The notes under the pieces: model-generated | Database searches by the model: none | What the model was told of the DNA's origin: nothing | The model's input: only the letters and a program-made list of their open reading frames with translations | Position numbers and translations under genes: made by a program | Origin: Thioclava sp. ES.031 | GTDB taxonomy: Bacteria > Pseudomonadota > Alphaproteobacteria > Rhodobacterales > Rhodobacteraceae | Direction of reading: 5' to 3' | Length of the DNA stretch: 64,000 bases | Assembly (NCBI RefSeq): GCF_002563775.1 | Contig: NZ_PDJO01000001.1 | Coordinates: forward strand, 1,002,001-1,066,000 | Shown: one piece after another, positions 1 to 8,954 of the stretch | How the letters are laid out: each line of letters begins with the position of its first letter | Position numbering within the stretch: the stretch's first letter is position 1

Positions 1-2
1 GG

Positions 3-1034
3 TTCAACGAACACCCCCTGGGGTCGCCGATCGACGAGAGCGCCTATACCGCGCTCGCCTCGGACCTCAAGCAGATGAAGGAAAACCGCACGCAGGGCGA
101 GGCGGGGACCCGGATCAACTATGACGTGGCGGGCACGCGCTCGCTGTTCACCTCCACCGCGCGCAAGATCGAACGTCTCGAGCCGCCGTGGAAAGAGTCG
201 ATCCTCGGCGTGAACGAGGGGTGGAGCGACCCGAACCTGTGGCGTGCGATGCGCTCGGCGTCGAGCCCCTACACGGTGGATTTCTACCTCGCCGCGACCG
301 ACCATACCCGCGACAAGGACAACAATATCGTGCCCGTCGATCCGCAACGCGCGATCTACGGCAAGCTGTTCATCCGCACCGCGATCCTGTCGCTGGTGAT
401 TACCGTGCTCTGCATGTTCCTCGCCTTCCCGATCGCGCATCTGCTGGCCTCGTTGCCACTGGCGAAATCGAACCTTCTGATGATCTTCGTGCTGCTGCCC
501 TTCTGGACCTCGCTGCTGGTGCGGACGACCTCGTGGATGGTGCTGTTGCAGCAACAGGGCGTGATCAACGATCTGCTCGTCTGGTCGGGTCTGATCGGCA
601 ACGATAACCGGCTGGAGATGATGTATAACCAGACCGGCACGATCGTCGCGATGACACATATCCTGCTGCCCTTCATGGTGCTGCCGCTCTATTCGGTGAT
701 GCGAACCATCCCGCCGAGCTATGTCCGCGCGGCCCGCAGCCTTGGCGCCACCTCGTGGACCGCCTTCCGCCGCATCTACCTGCCGCAGACGCTGCCGGGG
801 ATCGGGGCAGGGGCGCTTCTCGTGTTCATCCTGTCGGTCGGCTACTACATCACCCCCGCCCTTGTCGGTGGTGCAGACGGTCAGCTGATCTCGAACATGA
901 TCGCCTTCCACATGCAGAAATCGCTCAACTGGTCGCTTGCTGCGGCATTGGCCTCGATGCTGCTTGGCGGCGTCATCATCCTCTACTGGCTCTATGACCG
1001 GCTGGTGGGCATCGACAACATGAAGCTGGGCTGA
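3..1034 (+). CDS. ABC transporter permease, PotB-like (5' end outside window)
   Basis: This is an inner-membrane permease of a spermidine/putrescine-type ABC importer. The frame is open from base 3, so the true start lies upstream, and 343 residues are visible. A soluble N-terminal stretch of about 120 residues precedes several hydrophobic segments, starting near base 365. The cytoplasmic EAA loop that contacts the ATPase is visible near bases 740-810 (SLGATSWTAFRRIYLPQTLPG region). The stop is 12 bp before a second permease gene, so the two form an operon and probably a heterodimeric channel. The ATPase and binding protein presumably lie upstream of the window. The substrate (polyamine or a related cation) is inferred from family only. 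Confidence 0.9.
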   Translation, partial: FNEHPLGSPIDESAYTALASDLKQMKENRTQGEAGTRINYDVAGTRSLFTSTARKIERLEPPWKESILGVNEGWSDPNLWRAMRSASSPYTVDFYLAATDHTRDKDNNIVPVDPQRAIYGKLFIRTAILSLVITVLCMFLAFPIAHLLASLPLAKSNLLMIFVLLPFWTSLLVRTTSWMVLLQQQGVINDLLVWSGLIGNDNRLEMMYNQTGTIVAMTHILLPFMVLPLYSVMRTIPPSYVRAARSLGATSWTAFRRIYLPQTLPGIGAGALLVFILSVGYYITPALVGGADGQLISNMIAFHMQKSLNWSLAAALASMLLGGVIILYWLYDRLVGIDNMKLG

Positions 1035-1046
1035 GGAGAAACACAG

Positions 1047-1958
1047 ATGGCCGTTCCCGCATATGCAAGCCCGCTCGAGAGAACCTGGCACTACGCCTAT
1101 CTCGTGATCTGTGGCCTGATCTTCTTCTTCCTGATCGCGCCGATCGTGGTGATCATTCCGCTGTCCTTCAACGCGGAGCCCTATTTCACCTTCACCGAGA
1201 AGATGCTGAGCTTCGACCCTTCCGGCTATTCGATGCGCTGGTATGACCTGCTGCTGACCTTCGGGATGCAGGAGCCGCAGGTGGAGCGTGGCTGGTCTTG
1301 GTGGATGGATGCCTGGCAGCATTCGACCTGGATCGACGTGGCGAAGAACTCGGTGATCATCGGCTTCTTCTCGACGATCCTCGCGACGGTGCTGGGCACG
1401 CTGGCAGCCCTCGGCCTGTCGCGCCCCGAGATGCCGTTCCGCCGTGCCATCATGGCGGTGCTGATCTCGCCGATGATCGTGCCGATCATCATCACCGCGA
1501 CGGGGCTGTTCTTCTTCTACTCGAAGACGGGGCTCGCGCATTCCTATCCGGGCATCATCATGGCCCACGCGACCTTGGGCATTCCCTTCGTGATCATCAC
1601 CGTGACCGCGACGCTGGTGGGCTTCGATCACTCGCTGACCCGCGCAGCGCAGAACTTGGGCGCGGATCCGCGCACGACCTTCTTCAAGATCGTGATGCCG
1701 CTGATCCTGCCGGGCGTGGTCTCGGGCGCGCTGTTCGCTTTTGTCACCTCCTTCGACGAAGTCGTCGTGGTGCTCTTCGTGGCAGGCTATGACCAGCAGA
1801 CGATCCCGCGTCAGATGTGGAACGGTATCCGCGAGCAGATCAGCCCCGCGATCCTTGCGGTGGCGACGATCCTCGTCTTCGTGTCGATTGCGCTTCTGAC
1901 CACGGTCGAGCTGCTGCGCCGCCGCTCCGAGCGCCTGCGCGGGATGTCACCCGGTTAA
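1047..1958 (+). CDS. ABC transporter permease, PotC-like
   Basis: This 303-residue inner-membrane permease is the second channel subunit of the polyamine-type ABC importer begun upstream. A strong Shine-Dalgarno sequence (GAGGAGAA) overlaps the end of the preceding gene and sets the ATG at 1047. A first membrane segment lies near residues 18-38, followed by a periplasmic section and at least four more helices. The EAA loop (NLGADPRTTFFKIVMPLILPG region) is near residues 205-225. Length and architecture fit the PotC family. Its last four bases overlap the end of the convergent DUF1810 gene, so no terminator separates them. Confidence 0.9.
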   Translation: MAVPAYASPLERTWHYAYLVICGLIFFFLIAPIVVIIPLSFNAEPYFTFTEKMLSFDPSGYSMRWYDLLLTFGMQEPQVERGWSWWMDAWQHSTWIDVAKNSVIIGFFSTILATVLGTLAALGLSRPEMPFRRAIMAVLISPMIVPIIITATGLFFFYSKTGLAHSYPGIIMAHATLGIPFVIITVTATLVGFDHSLTRAAQNLGADPRTTFFKIVMPLILPGVVSGALFAFVTSFDEVVVVLFVAGYDQQTIPRQMWNGIREQISPAILAVATILVFVSIALLTTVELLRRRSERLRGMSPG

Positions 1959-2362
1959 AGCGCGTCAAGCGTCAGCGGGCAGCGCTCGCCCTCATAAAAC
2001 GTCTCAAGGAGCCGGGTGAACACCGGCTCCTTTTTCTTTGAGGCGGCCTCGAAGAGCGTCGCGCAAGAGCGCAGCTTCAGCGCATCGACCGGCCCCATGA
2101 TCTCCTCGATGGGCGTGCCCGAATGGGCGAGCACCGCCTCGGAGGCCTCCACCAGACGCGCCCGCAACACGGGATCGGCGAGATAGTCCCGCGCCTCGGC
2201 GAGATCCGCGATCCCGTATTCCCGCGCGCGCGGAGAGCGGCCGAGCGAGGCCAGTTGCGGGAAGATCCACCAGATCCAATGGCTGGTCTTGCGCCCTTGG
2301 CGCAGCTCGCGCAGCGCGGTCGGATAGTCGCGGGATTGGGGGGCGTGGAAGCGTTGGGTCAT
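1955..2362 (-). CDS. DUF1810 family protein
   Basis: This 135-residue soluble protein matches the DUF1810 family in length and in its conserved features: an N-terminal F-x-x-A-Q stretch, an SHWIWWIFPQ motif near residues 27-36 and a GPVDALKLRSC motif near residues 90-100. The molecular function of the family is not established. The gene converges on the potC-like gene with a 4-base overlap at the stop codons and appears to be monocistronic. The start is the first ATG giving the family's usual N terminus. Confidence 0.85.
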   Translation of the reverse strand: MTQRFHAPQSRDYPTALRELRQGRKTSHWIWWIFPQLASLGRSPRAREYGIADLAEARDYLADPVLRARLVEASEAVLAHSGTPIEEIMGPVDALKLRSCATLFEAASKKKEPVFTRLLETFYEGERCPLTLDAL

Positions 2363-2516
2363 GGGATGAGCCTAGCACGGTGCGCCGCGCGCGAGGAGGG
2401 GCCGGGCGCTTGTGCAGGAGAGCCGAGGGACGCGTCCGACCCGAGGGTGGGCGCAATCACGCCCGCCCTGGGGGCGGGGCGGGCGCGGCCCGGCCTAGGG
2501 GCCGGGCGTGTCAGCG

Positions 2517-3191
2517 TCAATTGTGGTTCGAGGAAAGGGGCGCAGTGATGAGAATCTCCGCAACCGGCGCTCTATCGCTACCAAGGTGTTTTCCGTTTTC
2601 TGCTCTTTCAAAGGCCAAATTGGCTGCTTCGAATGCGCTCTCAAGTGCGTTCTTCTCTGCATTTGAGAAAGCACCTTCGATGTAGGAAATTCGGATTCCC
2701 GATATTGGAGGGTTGGATACTCCTAGAACGAGTGGACAACTTACCTCCCATCCTGCCTCAAGGAATACCCTCTCAAGTCCTCTTGCTATCGTTGTCGCTT
2801 CAGATGAAGCCCCGTCACGGCACAGTGAGATTTTCGCGGGAGCTACAGCCAGAAATTTTGTAAGTGTTTCGGCCTGCAAGCGTGACAGCTTCTTAGGAAG
2901 GTTTTCTTCGAATGACTTCGCTAAGTTGCTAACCTTCTGTTCGAGCTCATACATTTTTTCAGCCGCCTCAGAGGGTGTCGCTCCGTCCAGTTTAGCCTGA
3001 TAGTCCTCTAGGCGATCTCTTGCGAGCTTGAGTTGGGATTCGAGATTCTCAATTCGGTTTTTCTTCAAGTAGCTGACAGCTATCCAGACCAGTGTGGCGA
3101 TCACTGCCGATGTCGTCATCCAGCCAACCGGATTCTCTTTAATCGGTTGGAAAACGTATTCGGCAATTACGTCAATCACCCCACACCTCAC
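2517..3191 (-). CDS. Hypothetical membrane-anchored coiled-coil protein
   Basis: I do not recognise this 224-residue protein. Residues about 22-42 form one transmembrane helix. Residues about 46-110 are a charged, heptad-rich region likely to be a coiled coil. The C-terminal 110 residues look like a compact alpha/beta domain (a [14 protein letters not shown] stretch near residue 160). The GTG at 3191 overlaps the 3' end of thyX by 20 bases, and a second GTG at 3182 is possible. Codon use is visibly more A+T-rich than the neighbours (many TTT, AAT, AAA and TTA codons), which suggests recent acquisition. A protein with one membrane helix, a coiled coil and a globular domain could be a sensor or scaffold, but no function can be assigned. 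Confidence 0.75.
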   Translation of the reverse strand: MRCGVIDVIAEYVFQPIKENPVGWMTTSAVIATLVWIAVSYLKKNRIENLESQLKLARDRLEDYQAKLDGATPSEAAEKMYELEQKVSNLAKSFEENLPKKLSRLQAETLTKFLAVAPAKISLCRDGASSEATTIARGLERVFLEAGWEVSCPLVLGVSNPPISGIRISYIEGAFSNAEKNALESAFEAANLAFERAENGKHLGSDRAPVAEILITAPLSSNHN

Positions 3192-4089
3192 AAAACTCCC
3201 GCCACTCGCCTTTGCTCATGCCAGACGTCTCCTGCGTGATCTCCTCGCCCGCCAGACGGCGCTTCAGCAGCTCCACCGCCTTGCCCGACAGGTTCACCCC
3301 GCCCAGACGATAATCCTCGAAGGCCGAATAGGCCGCAGGCACCCAGTCACGCACGATGTCGCACATGGTCTCGGCATAGACGCGGATCTCATATTGCGCG
3401 TGGCTGTCGGCGCGCAGGCGCAGGAAGTGGAAGAGGTTGTGCAGGTCCACCTTCCAATACCATTGCGTGTAGATATTGGTGGGCAGGTTCATCCGCGCCA
3501 GTTCCCGCGCGAGGCCCTGTTTGCCCGCGTCCTCGTCGGGCGTCAGCATGTCCTCGTAATGGTCATAGGCGCGCATCGCGTCGTCGCGCAGGATGTCGAG
3601 CACGCGGGCGGCCTCGGCGCCTTCCAGCACCTGACCGCGGCCCTGATTGTTCTGGGTCGATTGCGCGGCCAGCTTGTCGGGCGCGGGGATGTAGAACTCG
3701 CGGTCGAGGATCGAGTAGCGCGCGGAGTATTCGTTGACGTTCGCGGTGCGGTGGCGGATCCACTGGCGCGCGACGAAGACCGGAAGTTTGACGTGGAACT
3801 TGACCTCGCACATCTCGAAGGGGGTCGAGTGCCAGTGCCGCATCAGGTAGCGGATCAGCCCGGTATCGTTGCTCACCGCCTTCGTGCCGCGGCCATAGGA
3901 GACGCGCGCAGCCTGACAGATCGCGGCATCGTCGCCCATATAGTCGATGACCCGGACCAGCCCGTGATCGAGCACCTCATGGGCGGTATAGAGGCGCTTC
4001 TCCATCCCCGGCGAGACCGCCCGTGCGGTCATTTGCGTCTCGGCGCGCTGTGCGTCGATCTCGGCTTGTTGTTCGGGGGTGAGCGCCAT
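3172..4089 (-). CDS. thyX: Flavin-dependent thymidylate synthase ThyX
   Basis: This enzyme makes dTMP from dUMP using methylenetetrahydrofolate, FAD and NADPH. The ATG at 4089 gives a 305-residue protein beginning [10 protein letters not shown]; frames further upstream add low-complexity sequence unlike the family. The diagnostic ThyX motif [11 protein letters not shown] is at residues 112-122, with the ARYS continuation. Conserved acidic and aromatic residues of the C-terminal half ([17 protein letters not shown] region, here [12 protein letters not shown]) are present. No thyA is visible in the window. The 3' end overlaps the start of the atypical coiled-coil gene, which therefore might be translationally coupled to it. 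Confidence 0.95.
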   Translation of the reverse strand: MALTPEQQAEIDAQRAETQMTARAVSPGMEKRLYTAHEVLDHGLVRVIDYMGDDAAICQAARVSYGRGTKAVSNDTGLIRYLMRHWHSTPFEMCEVKFHVKLPVFVARQWIRHRTANVNEYSARYSILDREFYIPAPDKLAAQSTQNNQGRGQVLEGAEAARVLDILRDDAMRAYDHYEDMLTPDEDAGKQGLARELARMNLPTNIYTQWYWKVDLHNLFHFLRLRADSHAQYEIRVYAETMCDIVRDWVPAAYSAFEDYRLGGVNLSGKAVELLKRRLAGEEITQETSGMSKGEWREFCEVWGD

Positions 4090-4243
4090 GATGTCCTCCG
4101 GATGTCTCGAATCGACCTCCACTATATATGCGATGGGCGGCTCTAGGAACCGCCATATCCTGTGGATAAGCCGGGGTGCTTGCCGCGGCTGCCTCAAGGG
4201 CTATCCTCCGGTTAACCGCAATCAGTTCCAAGGAAGCCTGTTC

Positions 4244-4678
4244 ATGAAAATCGAATATCTGCACACGATGGTCCGCGTGCTCGACCTCGAGAAATCGAAA
4301 GCCTTCTACGAGCTTCTGGGTCTCAAGGAACGCCGCCGCATCGAAAACGACAAGGGCCGCTTCACGCTGGTCTTCATGTGCCCGCCCGAGCAGGACGACG
4401 GCACGGCGGATGTGGAGCTGACCTGGAACTGGGACGGCGATAGCGGGCTGCCCTCGGACAGCCGCCATTTCGGCCACCTCGCCTACCGCGTCGAGAACAT
4501 CTACGAGATGTGCCAGCACCTGATGGACAACGGCGTGACGATCAACCGCCCGCCGCGCGACGGTCACATGGCCTTCGTGCGCTCGCCCGACAATATCTCG
4601 ATCGAGCTGCTGCAGATGGGGGAGCCGCTGCCGATCCAGGAGCCGTGGTCGAGCATGGAGAACACCGGCAGCTGGTGA
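4244..4678 (+). CDS. gloA: Lactoylglutathione lyase (glyoxalase I)
   Basis: This 144-residue cytosolic metalloenzyme converts the methylglyoxal-glutathione hemithioacetal to S-lactoylglutathione. It has the double beta-alpha-beta-beta-beta fold of glyoxalase I, and the four expected metal ligands are visible at H7, E59, H78 and E121. A good ribosome binding site (AAGGA) sits 9 bases before the ATG at 4244. The length matches the bacterial enzyme of about 135-145 residues. Its stop codon abuts the end of the convergent pth gene. A downstream GTGATCAC at 4675 overlaps the stop and is probably chance. Confidence 0.93.
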   Translation: MKIEYLHTMVRVLDLEKSKAFYELLGLKERRRIENDKGRFTLVFMCPPEQDDGTADVELTWNWDGDSGLPSDSRHFGHLAYRVENIYEMCQHLMDNGVTINRPPRDGHMAFVRSPDNISIELLQMGEPLPIQEPWSSMENTGSW

Positions 4679-5389
4679 TCACTTACGGAAGTGATCCTTG
4701 AGCTTGTCGAAGGGGCTGCGGGTTTCCGTGGCCTCTTTCTTTTGCGGCGCGGGCTGCGGGGCGTCTTGCGGGGCAGGGGTGTCGGCTTTCGCGGGGGCTT
4801 TCGTCCCGGTCGAAGAGCGCGGCGGCGCGACCCGGAGGCTCACCGCATTGAGGAATTTCGACCCGTCGCCCGCCGCCAGCGCAGGCGCCCCGTCCGAGAT
4901 CCCGCGCAGCAGATCGTCGAGCATCTCCTGCTCCGCCTTCGGGAAATCGTTGAGCACATAGCCCGCCACGCGATCCTTGTGCCCCGGATGGCCGATGCCC
5001 AGCCGCACCCGCGCATAGTCGGGGCTCATATGCTGATGGATCGAACGCAGCCCGTTGTGCCCCGCATGACCGCCACCCTGCTTGAGGCGGCACTTGCCGG
5101 GGGCGAGGTCCAGCTCGTCATGGAAGACGGTGATGTCGGAGACGTCGACCTTGTAGAAATCGGCGGCCGCGCGCACGGATTGGCCGGACAGGTTCATGAA
5201 GGTCTCGGGTTTCAGCAGCACAACGCGGGTCGAGCCGAAGCGGCCCTCACTCACCTGACCCTGAAACTTGCCGCGCCACGGGGCGAAGCCGTGATCCTCG
5301 GCGATCCGGTCGAGCGCCATGAAGCCGATATTGTGACGGTTGTTCGCGTATTTCGCGCCCGGATTTCCCAGGCCCACCCAAAGCTGCAT
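4679..5389 (-). CDS. pth: Peptidyl-tRNA hydrolase
   Basis: This enzyme releases tRNA from peptidyl-tRNAs that drop off ribosomes. The 236-residue protein starts MQLWVGLGNPG. It carries the catalytic His at residue 19 (NNRHNIGF), the FMNLSGQSV motif, the HDELDL motif and the GGGHAGHNGLRS motif. The usual length is about 190 residues. The extra C-terminal 45 residues are rich in Ala, Pro and Lys and end in a basic helix, which is common in related alphaproteobacteria and may help bind RNA. The gene lies downstream of the small membrane protein gene and of rplY (L25), both on the same strand; a pairing of rplY and pth is frequent in bacteria. Confidence 0.96.
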   Translation of the reverse strand: MQLWVGLGNPGAKYANNRHNIGFMALDRIAEDHGFAPWRGKFQGQVSEGRFGSTRVVLLKPETFMNLSGQSVRAAADFYKVDVSDITVFHDELDLAPGKCRLKQGGGHAGHNGLRSIHQHMSPDYARVRLGIGHPGHKDRVAGYVLNDFPKAEQEMLDDLLRGISDGAPALAAGDGSKFLNAVSLRVAPPRSSTGTKAPAKADTPAPQDAPQPAPQKKEATETRSPFDKLKDHFRK

Positions 5390-5476
5390 GCGTCTCCCCT
5401 TTCGATCGCCGGTATCGAGGCTCTGCTCACCGAGGGATATGTGAGCGGGCGCGCAGGGGAAAGGGGGTCGTCGCGC

Positions 5477-5767
5477 TTAAGCCGCGCGGTATTCGACATA
5501 AGTCGGGCGTCCCGACTCGCCTACGACGATCGGGCGCTCTTGCGCGTCGGGCAGGGCGAACTCATCGAAGAGGCGCTCGCTGGTCTCGTCGATATTGCAT
5601 TTCGCAATTTCTTCGTACCCGTTGCGCGGGAGTCGTCTCGACGCGAAATGGCAGAACGGGCGCAGGACCGGACGCAGCACGGCATAAACGGCGCGGCCAA
5701 TAGCGCTGAGCATTCTAGGCGGTAGCACCACGAATGCTGCAAGAACGAGTGCGATAAGCTCCAGCAT
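5477..5767 (-). CDS. Small hypothetical protein with N-terminal membrane helix
   Basis: This is a 96-residue protein of unknown function between rplY and pth on the same strand. Residues 2-20 are hydrophobic (a membrane anchor or signal), followed by a basic segment and an acidic C-terminal part ending in VVGESGRPTYVEYRAA. Composition is ordinary for the region. A weak AAGG sits about 10 bases before the ATG at 5767. I do not recognise a family. The conserved-looking C terminus and its place in the rplY-pth cluster support a real gene. Confidence 0.6.
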   Translation of the reverse strand: MLELIALVLAAFVVLPPRMLSAIGRAVYAVLRPVLRPFCHFASRRLPRNGYEEIAKCNIDETSERLFDEFALPDAQERPIVVGESGRPTYVEYRAA

Positions 5768-5904
5768 GTGACTAGCCTTAAGGTTGTATTAACTTAGAGG
5801 CTATCGCGTTTTGAGAAAAAGGCGAGGAAATTCTTGTTCACATAAATGTGAGCATGCGCCGCATGCGGTTTGCCGCGCATCCGGGATGCAAGGCTCTGCG
5901 CAAA

Positions 5905-5931
5905 GAAAAACGGGGCCCCGAAAGGCCCCGT
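5905..5931 (-). terminator. Rho-independent terminator of rplY
   Basis: Read on the minus strand, an eight-base stem (ACGGGGCC/GGCCCCGT, plus-strand 5910-5917 and 5924-5931) encloses a six-base loop and is followed by a T tract (5905-5909). It lies 26 bases after the rplY stop codon. Confidence 0.85.
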
Positions 5932-5956
5932 CTCGAAAATCTCATCGGAAGAAGGA

Positions 5957-6592
5957 TTATTCTTCGGTCGCTTCTTCGCTGGCTTCTTCGCCTTCGTCCT
6001 CGTCGGAGGAACCGCCACCGAAGCCTTTCGGGGGCGCGACGTTCGCGATCACGAAGTCACGGTCGATGGTCGGCTTGGCGCCTTTCGGCAGGTCCACGTC
6101 GGAGATGTGGATGGTGTCGCCGATCTGCTTGCCTTCGAGGTCGACCACGATCTGCTCGGGGATATCACCGGCGAGAACGTTGAGTTCGACTTCCGGACGC
6201 ACTGCGACGAGGGTGCCGCCGCGCTTCAGGCCGGGCGCCTTCTCGTGGTTGATGAACTCGACATGCACGAAGAGCGAGATGCGCGAGTTGCGGTGGGTGC
6301 GCATGAAGTCGACGTGGGTCGGCAGGTCCTTGACGACGTCTTTCTGAACGCCGCGGCAGATCACGCGGACATCTTCCTGGCCTTCCATCTTCAGGTTGAA
6401 GAGGGTGGACATGAAGCGGCCTTTGCGCAGGCGGGTGATCAGGCGGTTGTAGTCGAGGTTGATTGCAACCGGGTCCTTGCCGTCGCCGTAGACGATACCG
6501 GGCACGAGGCCCTCACGACGCGCTTGCCGAGCGGCCCCCTTGCCCGTCCCCGTACGCGCCACGGCTTCGATCGTTTCGATCTCTTTTGCCAT
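5957..6592 (-). CDS. rplY: 50S ribosomal protein L25 (CTC type)
   Basis: This 5S rRNA-binding ribosomal protein is of the long general-stress (CTC) type, at 211 residues. The ATG at 6592 gives the canonical [14 protein letters not shown] start; frames upstream are non-conserved. The N-terminal L25 domain ([20 protein letters not shown]) covers about residues 1-95. The C-terminal TL5-like domain follows and ends in an acidic tail of Glu and Ser residues. A clear terminator follows the stop. The divergent MarR-GNAT gene lies 185 bp upstream. Confidence 0.96.
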   Translation of the reverse strand: MAKEIETIEAVARTGTGKGAARQARREGLVPGIVYGDGKDPVAINLDYNRLITRLRKGRFMSTLFNLKMEGQEDVRVICRGVQKDVVKDLPTHVDFMRTHRNSRISLFVHVEFINHEKAPGLKRGGTLVAVRPEVELNVLAGDIPEQIVVDLEGKQIGDTIHISDVDLPKGAKPTIDRDFVIANVAPPKGFGGGSSDEDEGEEASEEATEE

Positions 6593-6731
6593 AACTGGTC
6601 TCCAATTTGTCAAAGTGATGGGCCGCCTCCAAGGGTGTCGGGCCCATGAAGCCGCGCGGATACTCGGGATTGGCCGAGTTGGCAAGGGGAAACCGACGGT
6701 GCGGCGGAATCCGGGTTGCTATAGAAGGATA

Positions 6732-6747
6732 TCTGACTAATGTCAGA
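6732..6747. promoter_or_regulatory. Inverted repeat, candidate MarR operator
   Basis: A perfect inverted repeat, TCTGAC-TAAT-GTCAGA, lies 31 bases upstream of the MarR-GNAT start codon in the space shared with divergent rplY. MarR proteins commonly bind such 16-20 bp palindromes next to their own gene, so autoregulation is inferred. Confidence 0.5.
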
Positions 6748-6777
6748 AATTATCTCGGACTCAGGTCAGGTATTCCC

Positions 6778-7650
6778 ATGGACGCTATCGCACATATACG
6801 CCGGTTCAACCGGGCCGTCACCCGGCAGGTGGGCGCGCTGAATTCCTCCTTCCTCGATCGTGGGCGGCCTCTGGGCTCTGCGCGGGTGCTCAATGCGATC
6901 GGGCGTGGGCAGGGCGATGTAGCCAAGCTGCGTCAGGCGCTGGCCCTCGATTCCGGTCTGATGAGCCGTCTGCTGCGCGGGCTGGAAGCTGAGGGGCTGG
7001 TGGTCGTAGAGGACGATCCCGAAGACGGGCGGCGCCGCATCGCGCGTCTGACCGAGGCGGGGCAGGCGGAATTCGCGGAATATGAACGGCTCTCCGATGC
7101 GCAGGCGGCGGATATCCTCTCGCGCCATCCCGATCAGAGCGCGCTCTTGGCGGCGATGGACCTGATCGCGACGGCGCTGACCCGCGCCGAGATCGAGATC
7201 GTGCCCTGCGATCCGCTCGATCCGCGGGCGCGGGAGTGTCTTCAGAACTACTATGCGGAACTCGCGGCCCGGTTCGAAGGCGGTTTCGATGTGAACCTGT
7301 CGAAAGACCCCGAGGCCGACGATATGCGCCCGCCCCGTGGCACTTTCCTGCTCGCACTGTCCGACGGGGTGCCGGTGGGCTGTGCGGCGCTGAAGGGCGG
7401 CGCGGACTATGCCGAGGTCAAGCGCGTCTGGATCGCCCCCGCCGCGCGCGGCCTCGGGCTGGCGCGGCAGCTGATGGAGGCGATCGAGGCGGCCGCGCGC
7501 GACTTGGGCCAGCTGCATCTGCGGCTCGATACCAATTCCGCACTGCCCGAGGCGGTCGCCATGTATCACCGACTCGGCTGGGACGAGATCGACCGCTTCA
7601 ACGACGACCCCTATCCCGACCGGTTCTTCGAGAAGCGCCTACCCCCTTAG
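6778..7650 (+). CDS. MarR-type regulator fused to GNAT acetyltransferase
   Basis: This 290-residue two-domain protein begins at the ATG at 6778 (MDAIAHIRRFNRAVTRQ). Residues about 1-140 are a MarR winged-helix DNA-binding domain with the wing near DDPEDGRRRIARLTEAG. Residues about 150-290 are a GNAT N-acetyltransferase domain with the acetyl-CoA loop in ARGLGLARQLMEA. Such fusions form a known family, but their acetylation targets and effectors are mostly unknown. The inverted repeat at 6732-6747 is a likely operator. The gene converges on the FMN-dependent dehydrogenase gene, with 10 bases between stops. Confidence 0.9.
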   Translation: MDAIAHIRRFNRAVTRQVGALNSSFLDRGRPLGSARVLNAIGRGQGDVAKLRQALALDSGLMSRLLRGLEAEGLVVVEDDPEDGRRRIARLTEAGQAEFAEYERLSDAQAADILSRHPDQSALLAAMDLIATALTRAEIEIVPCDPLDPRARECLQNYYAELAARFEGGFDVNLSKDPEADDMRPPRGTFLLALSDGVPVGCAALKGGADYAEVKRVWIAPAARGLGLARQLMEAIEAAARDLGQLHLRLDTNSALPEAVAMYHRLGWDEIDRFNDDPYPDRFFEKRLPP

Positions 7651-7660
7651 GAGCCCGCCC

Positions 7661-8824
7661 TCAGGAATAGGTGTCGAAGAAGCCATTGGGGATCAGCAGA
7701 TCGTCCCGGCCCAGATCCTCGATCCGGCGCTCACCACAAAGCGCCATCGACGTGTCGAGCTCCTTCTGGATGACCTCCAGCGCCTTGGTCACGCCCGGCT
7801 CGCCCATCGCGCCCAGGCCGTAGACATAGGCGCGCCCGATCATCACGCCCTTCGCACCAAGCGCCAGCGCCTTGAGCACATCCTGACCCGAGCGGATGCC
7901 GCTGTCGAGCCAGACCTCGGTCTTGTCGCCGACCGCGTTGACGATCTTCGGCAGCATACGGATCGAGCTGAGCGCCCCGTCCAGCTGACGCCCGCCGTGG
8001 TTCGAGACCACGATCGCATCGGCCCCGGTCGCGGCAGCCATCTCGGCGTCTTCCTCGCTGAGGATCCCCTTCAGGATCACCTTGCCGCCCCACATATCCA
8101 TGAGCTGCTTGATCCGGTCCCAGTTCAGCGACTGGTCGAACTTCTCCGCGGTCCAGGATGACAGCGAGGCGGGATCGGCGGCGCTGTCCACATGTCCCAC
8201 GATATTTCCGAAGAAGCGTCGCTTGGTCTGCAGCATCTCGATGCCCCAGCGCCATTTCGTCGCGAGATCCGCCAGCACGGCGGGGGTGAATTTCGGCGGC
8301 GCGGTCAGGCCGTTCTTCAGATCCTTGTGCCGCTGGCCCAGCAATTGCAGATCGACAGTGATCACCAGCGCCGAGCAGCCCGCCGCCCGTGCCCGCTCCA
8401 GCACGCGCTTGTTATAGTCGTCATCGGTCAGCGTGTAGATCTGGAACCAGAAGGGCTGGCTGACATTCTCGGCCACATCCTCGATCGAGCAGATCGACAT
8501 GGTCGACAGTGTATAGGGCACGCCGAATTTCTCCGCCGCCTTCGCCGCCTTGATCTCGCCATCGGCGCGCTGCATCCCCGTCAGCCCGACCGGCGCCAGC
8601 GCCACCGGCATCGCGACCTCCTGACCCAGCATCGTCGATGTCGTCGTGCGCCCCGTCATGTCCCGCGCGATCCGCTGGTTGAGCCGGATCTGCGCGAAGT
8701 CCTCGGTGTTATCGCGGAAGGTCTGCTCGGTGTACGAGCCGCTCTCCGCGTAATCGTAGAACATCTTCGGCGTGCGGCGCTTATGGAGACGTTTCAGATC
8801 GGCGATGGAGGTGATGACGGGCAT
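7661..8824 (-). CDS. lldD: FMN-dependent L-lactate dehydrogenase / alpha-hydroxyacid dehydrogenase
   Basis: This 387-residue flavoenzyme of the (S)-2-hydroxyacid dehydrogenase family oxidises L-lactate or a related hydroxyacid and passes electrons to the respiratory chain. It is a TIM-barrel FMN protein: the active-site His and Arg lie in VVSNHGGRQLDGA, FMN contacts lie in LAPVGLTGMQRADGE, and the C-terminal phosphate-binding segment is GAKGVMIGRAYVYGLG. The length matches LldD (about 380 residues). Substrate preference between lactate, glycolate and mandelate cannot be fixed from sequence alone. It appears monocistronic. Confidence 0.9.
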   Translation of the reverse strand: MPVITSIADLKRLHKRRTPKMFYDYAESGSYTEQTFRDNTEDFAQIRLNQRIARDMTGRTTTSTMLGQEVAMPVALAPVGLTGMQRADGEIKAAKAAEKFGVPYTLSTMSICSIEDVAENVSQPFWFQIYTLTDDDYNKRVLERARAAGCSALVITVDLQLLGQRHKDLKNGLTAPPKFTPAVLADLATKWRWGIEMLQTKRRFFGNIVGHVDSAADPASLSSWTAEKFDQSLNWDRIKQLMDMWGGKVILKGILSEEDAEMAAATGADAIVVSNHGGRQLDGALSSIRMLPKIVNAVGDKTEVWLDSGIRSGQDVLKALALGAKGVMIGRAYVYGLGAMGEPGVTKALEVIQKELDTSMALCGERRIEDLGRDDLLIPNGFFDTYS

Positions 8825-8954
8825 GGGTGTTCCTCTCTCCGTGGTTAAGTTTCCTTACCAATCCCTCGAAATTTGCGCAATCACCCATCGCAAGGCTTGC
8901 AATCATGCGCGATCCGTTCCCATCTCGCCAAGCGAACACGAAAAGGAGAGCGGC

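Noticed and set aside
2439-2510. Very GC-rich hairpins after the coiled-coil gene, considered as terminator or repeat
   Set aside because: Several overlapping GC stems can be drawn, but none is followed by a T tract and none recurs elsewhere in the window.
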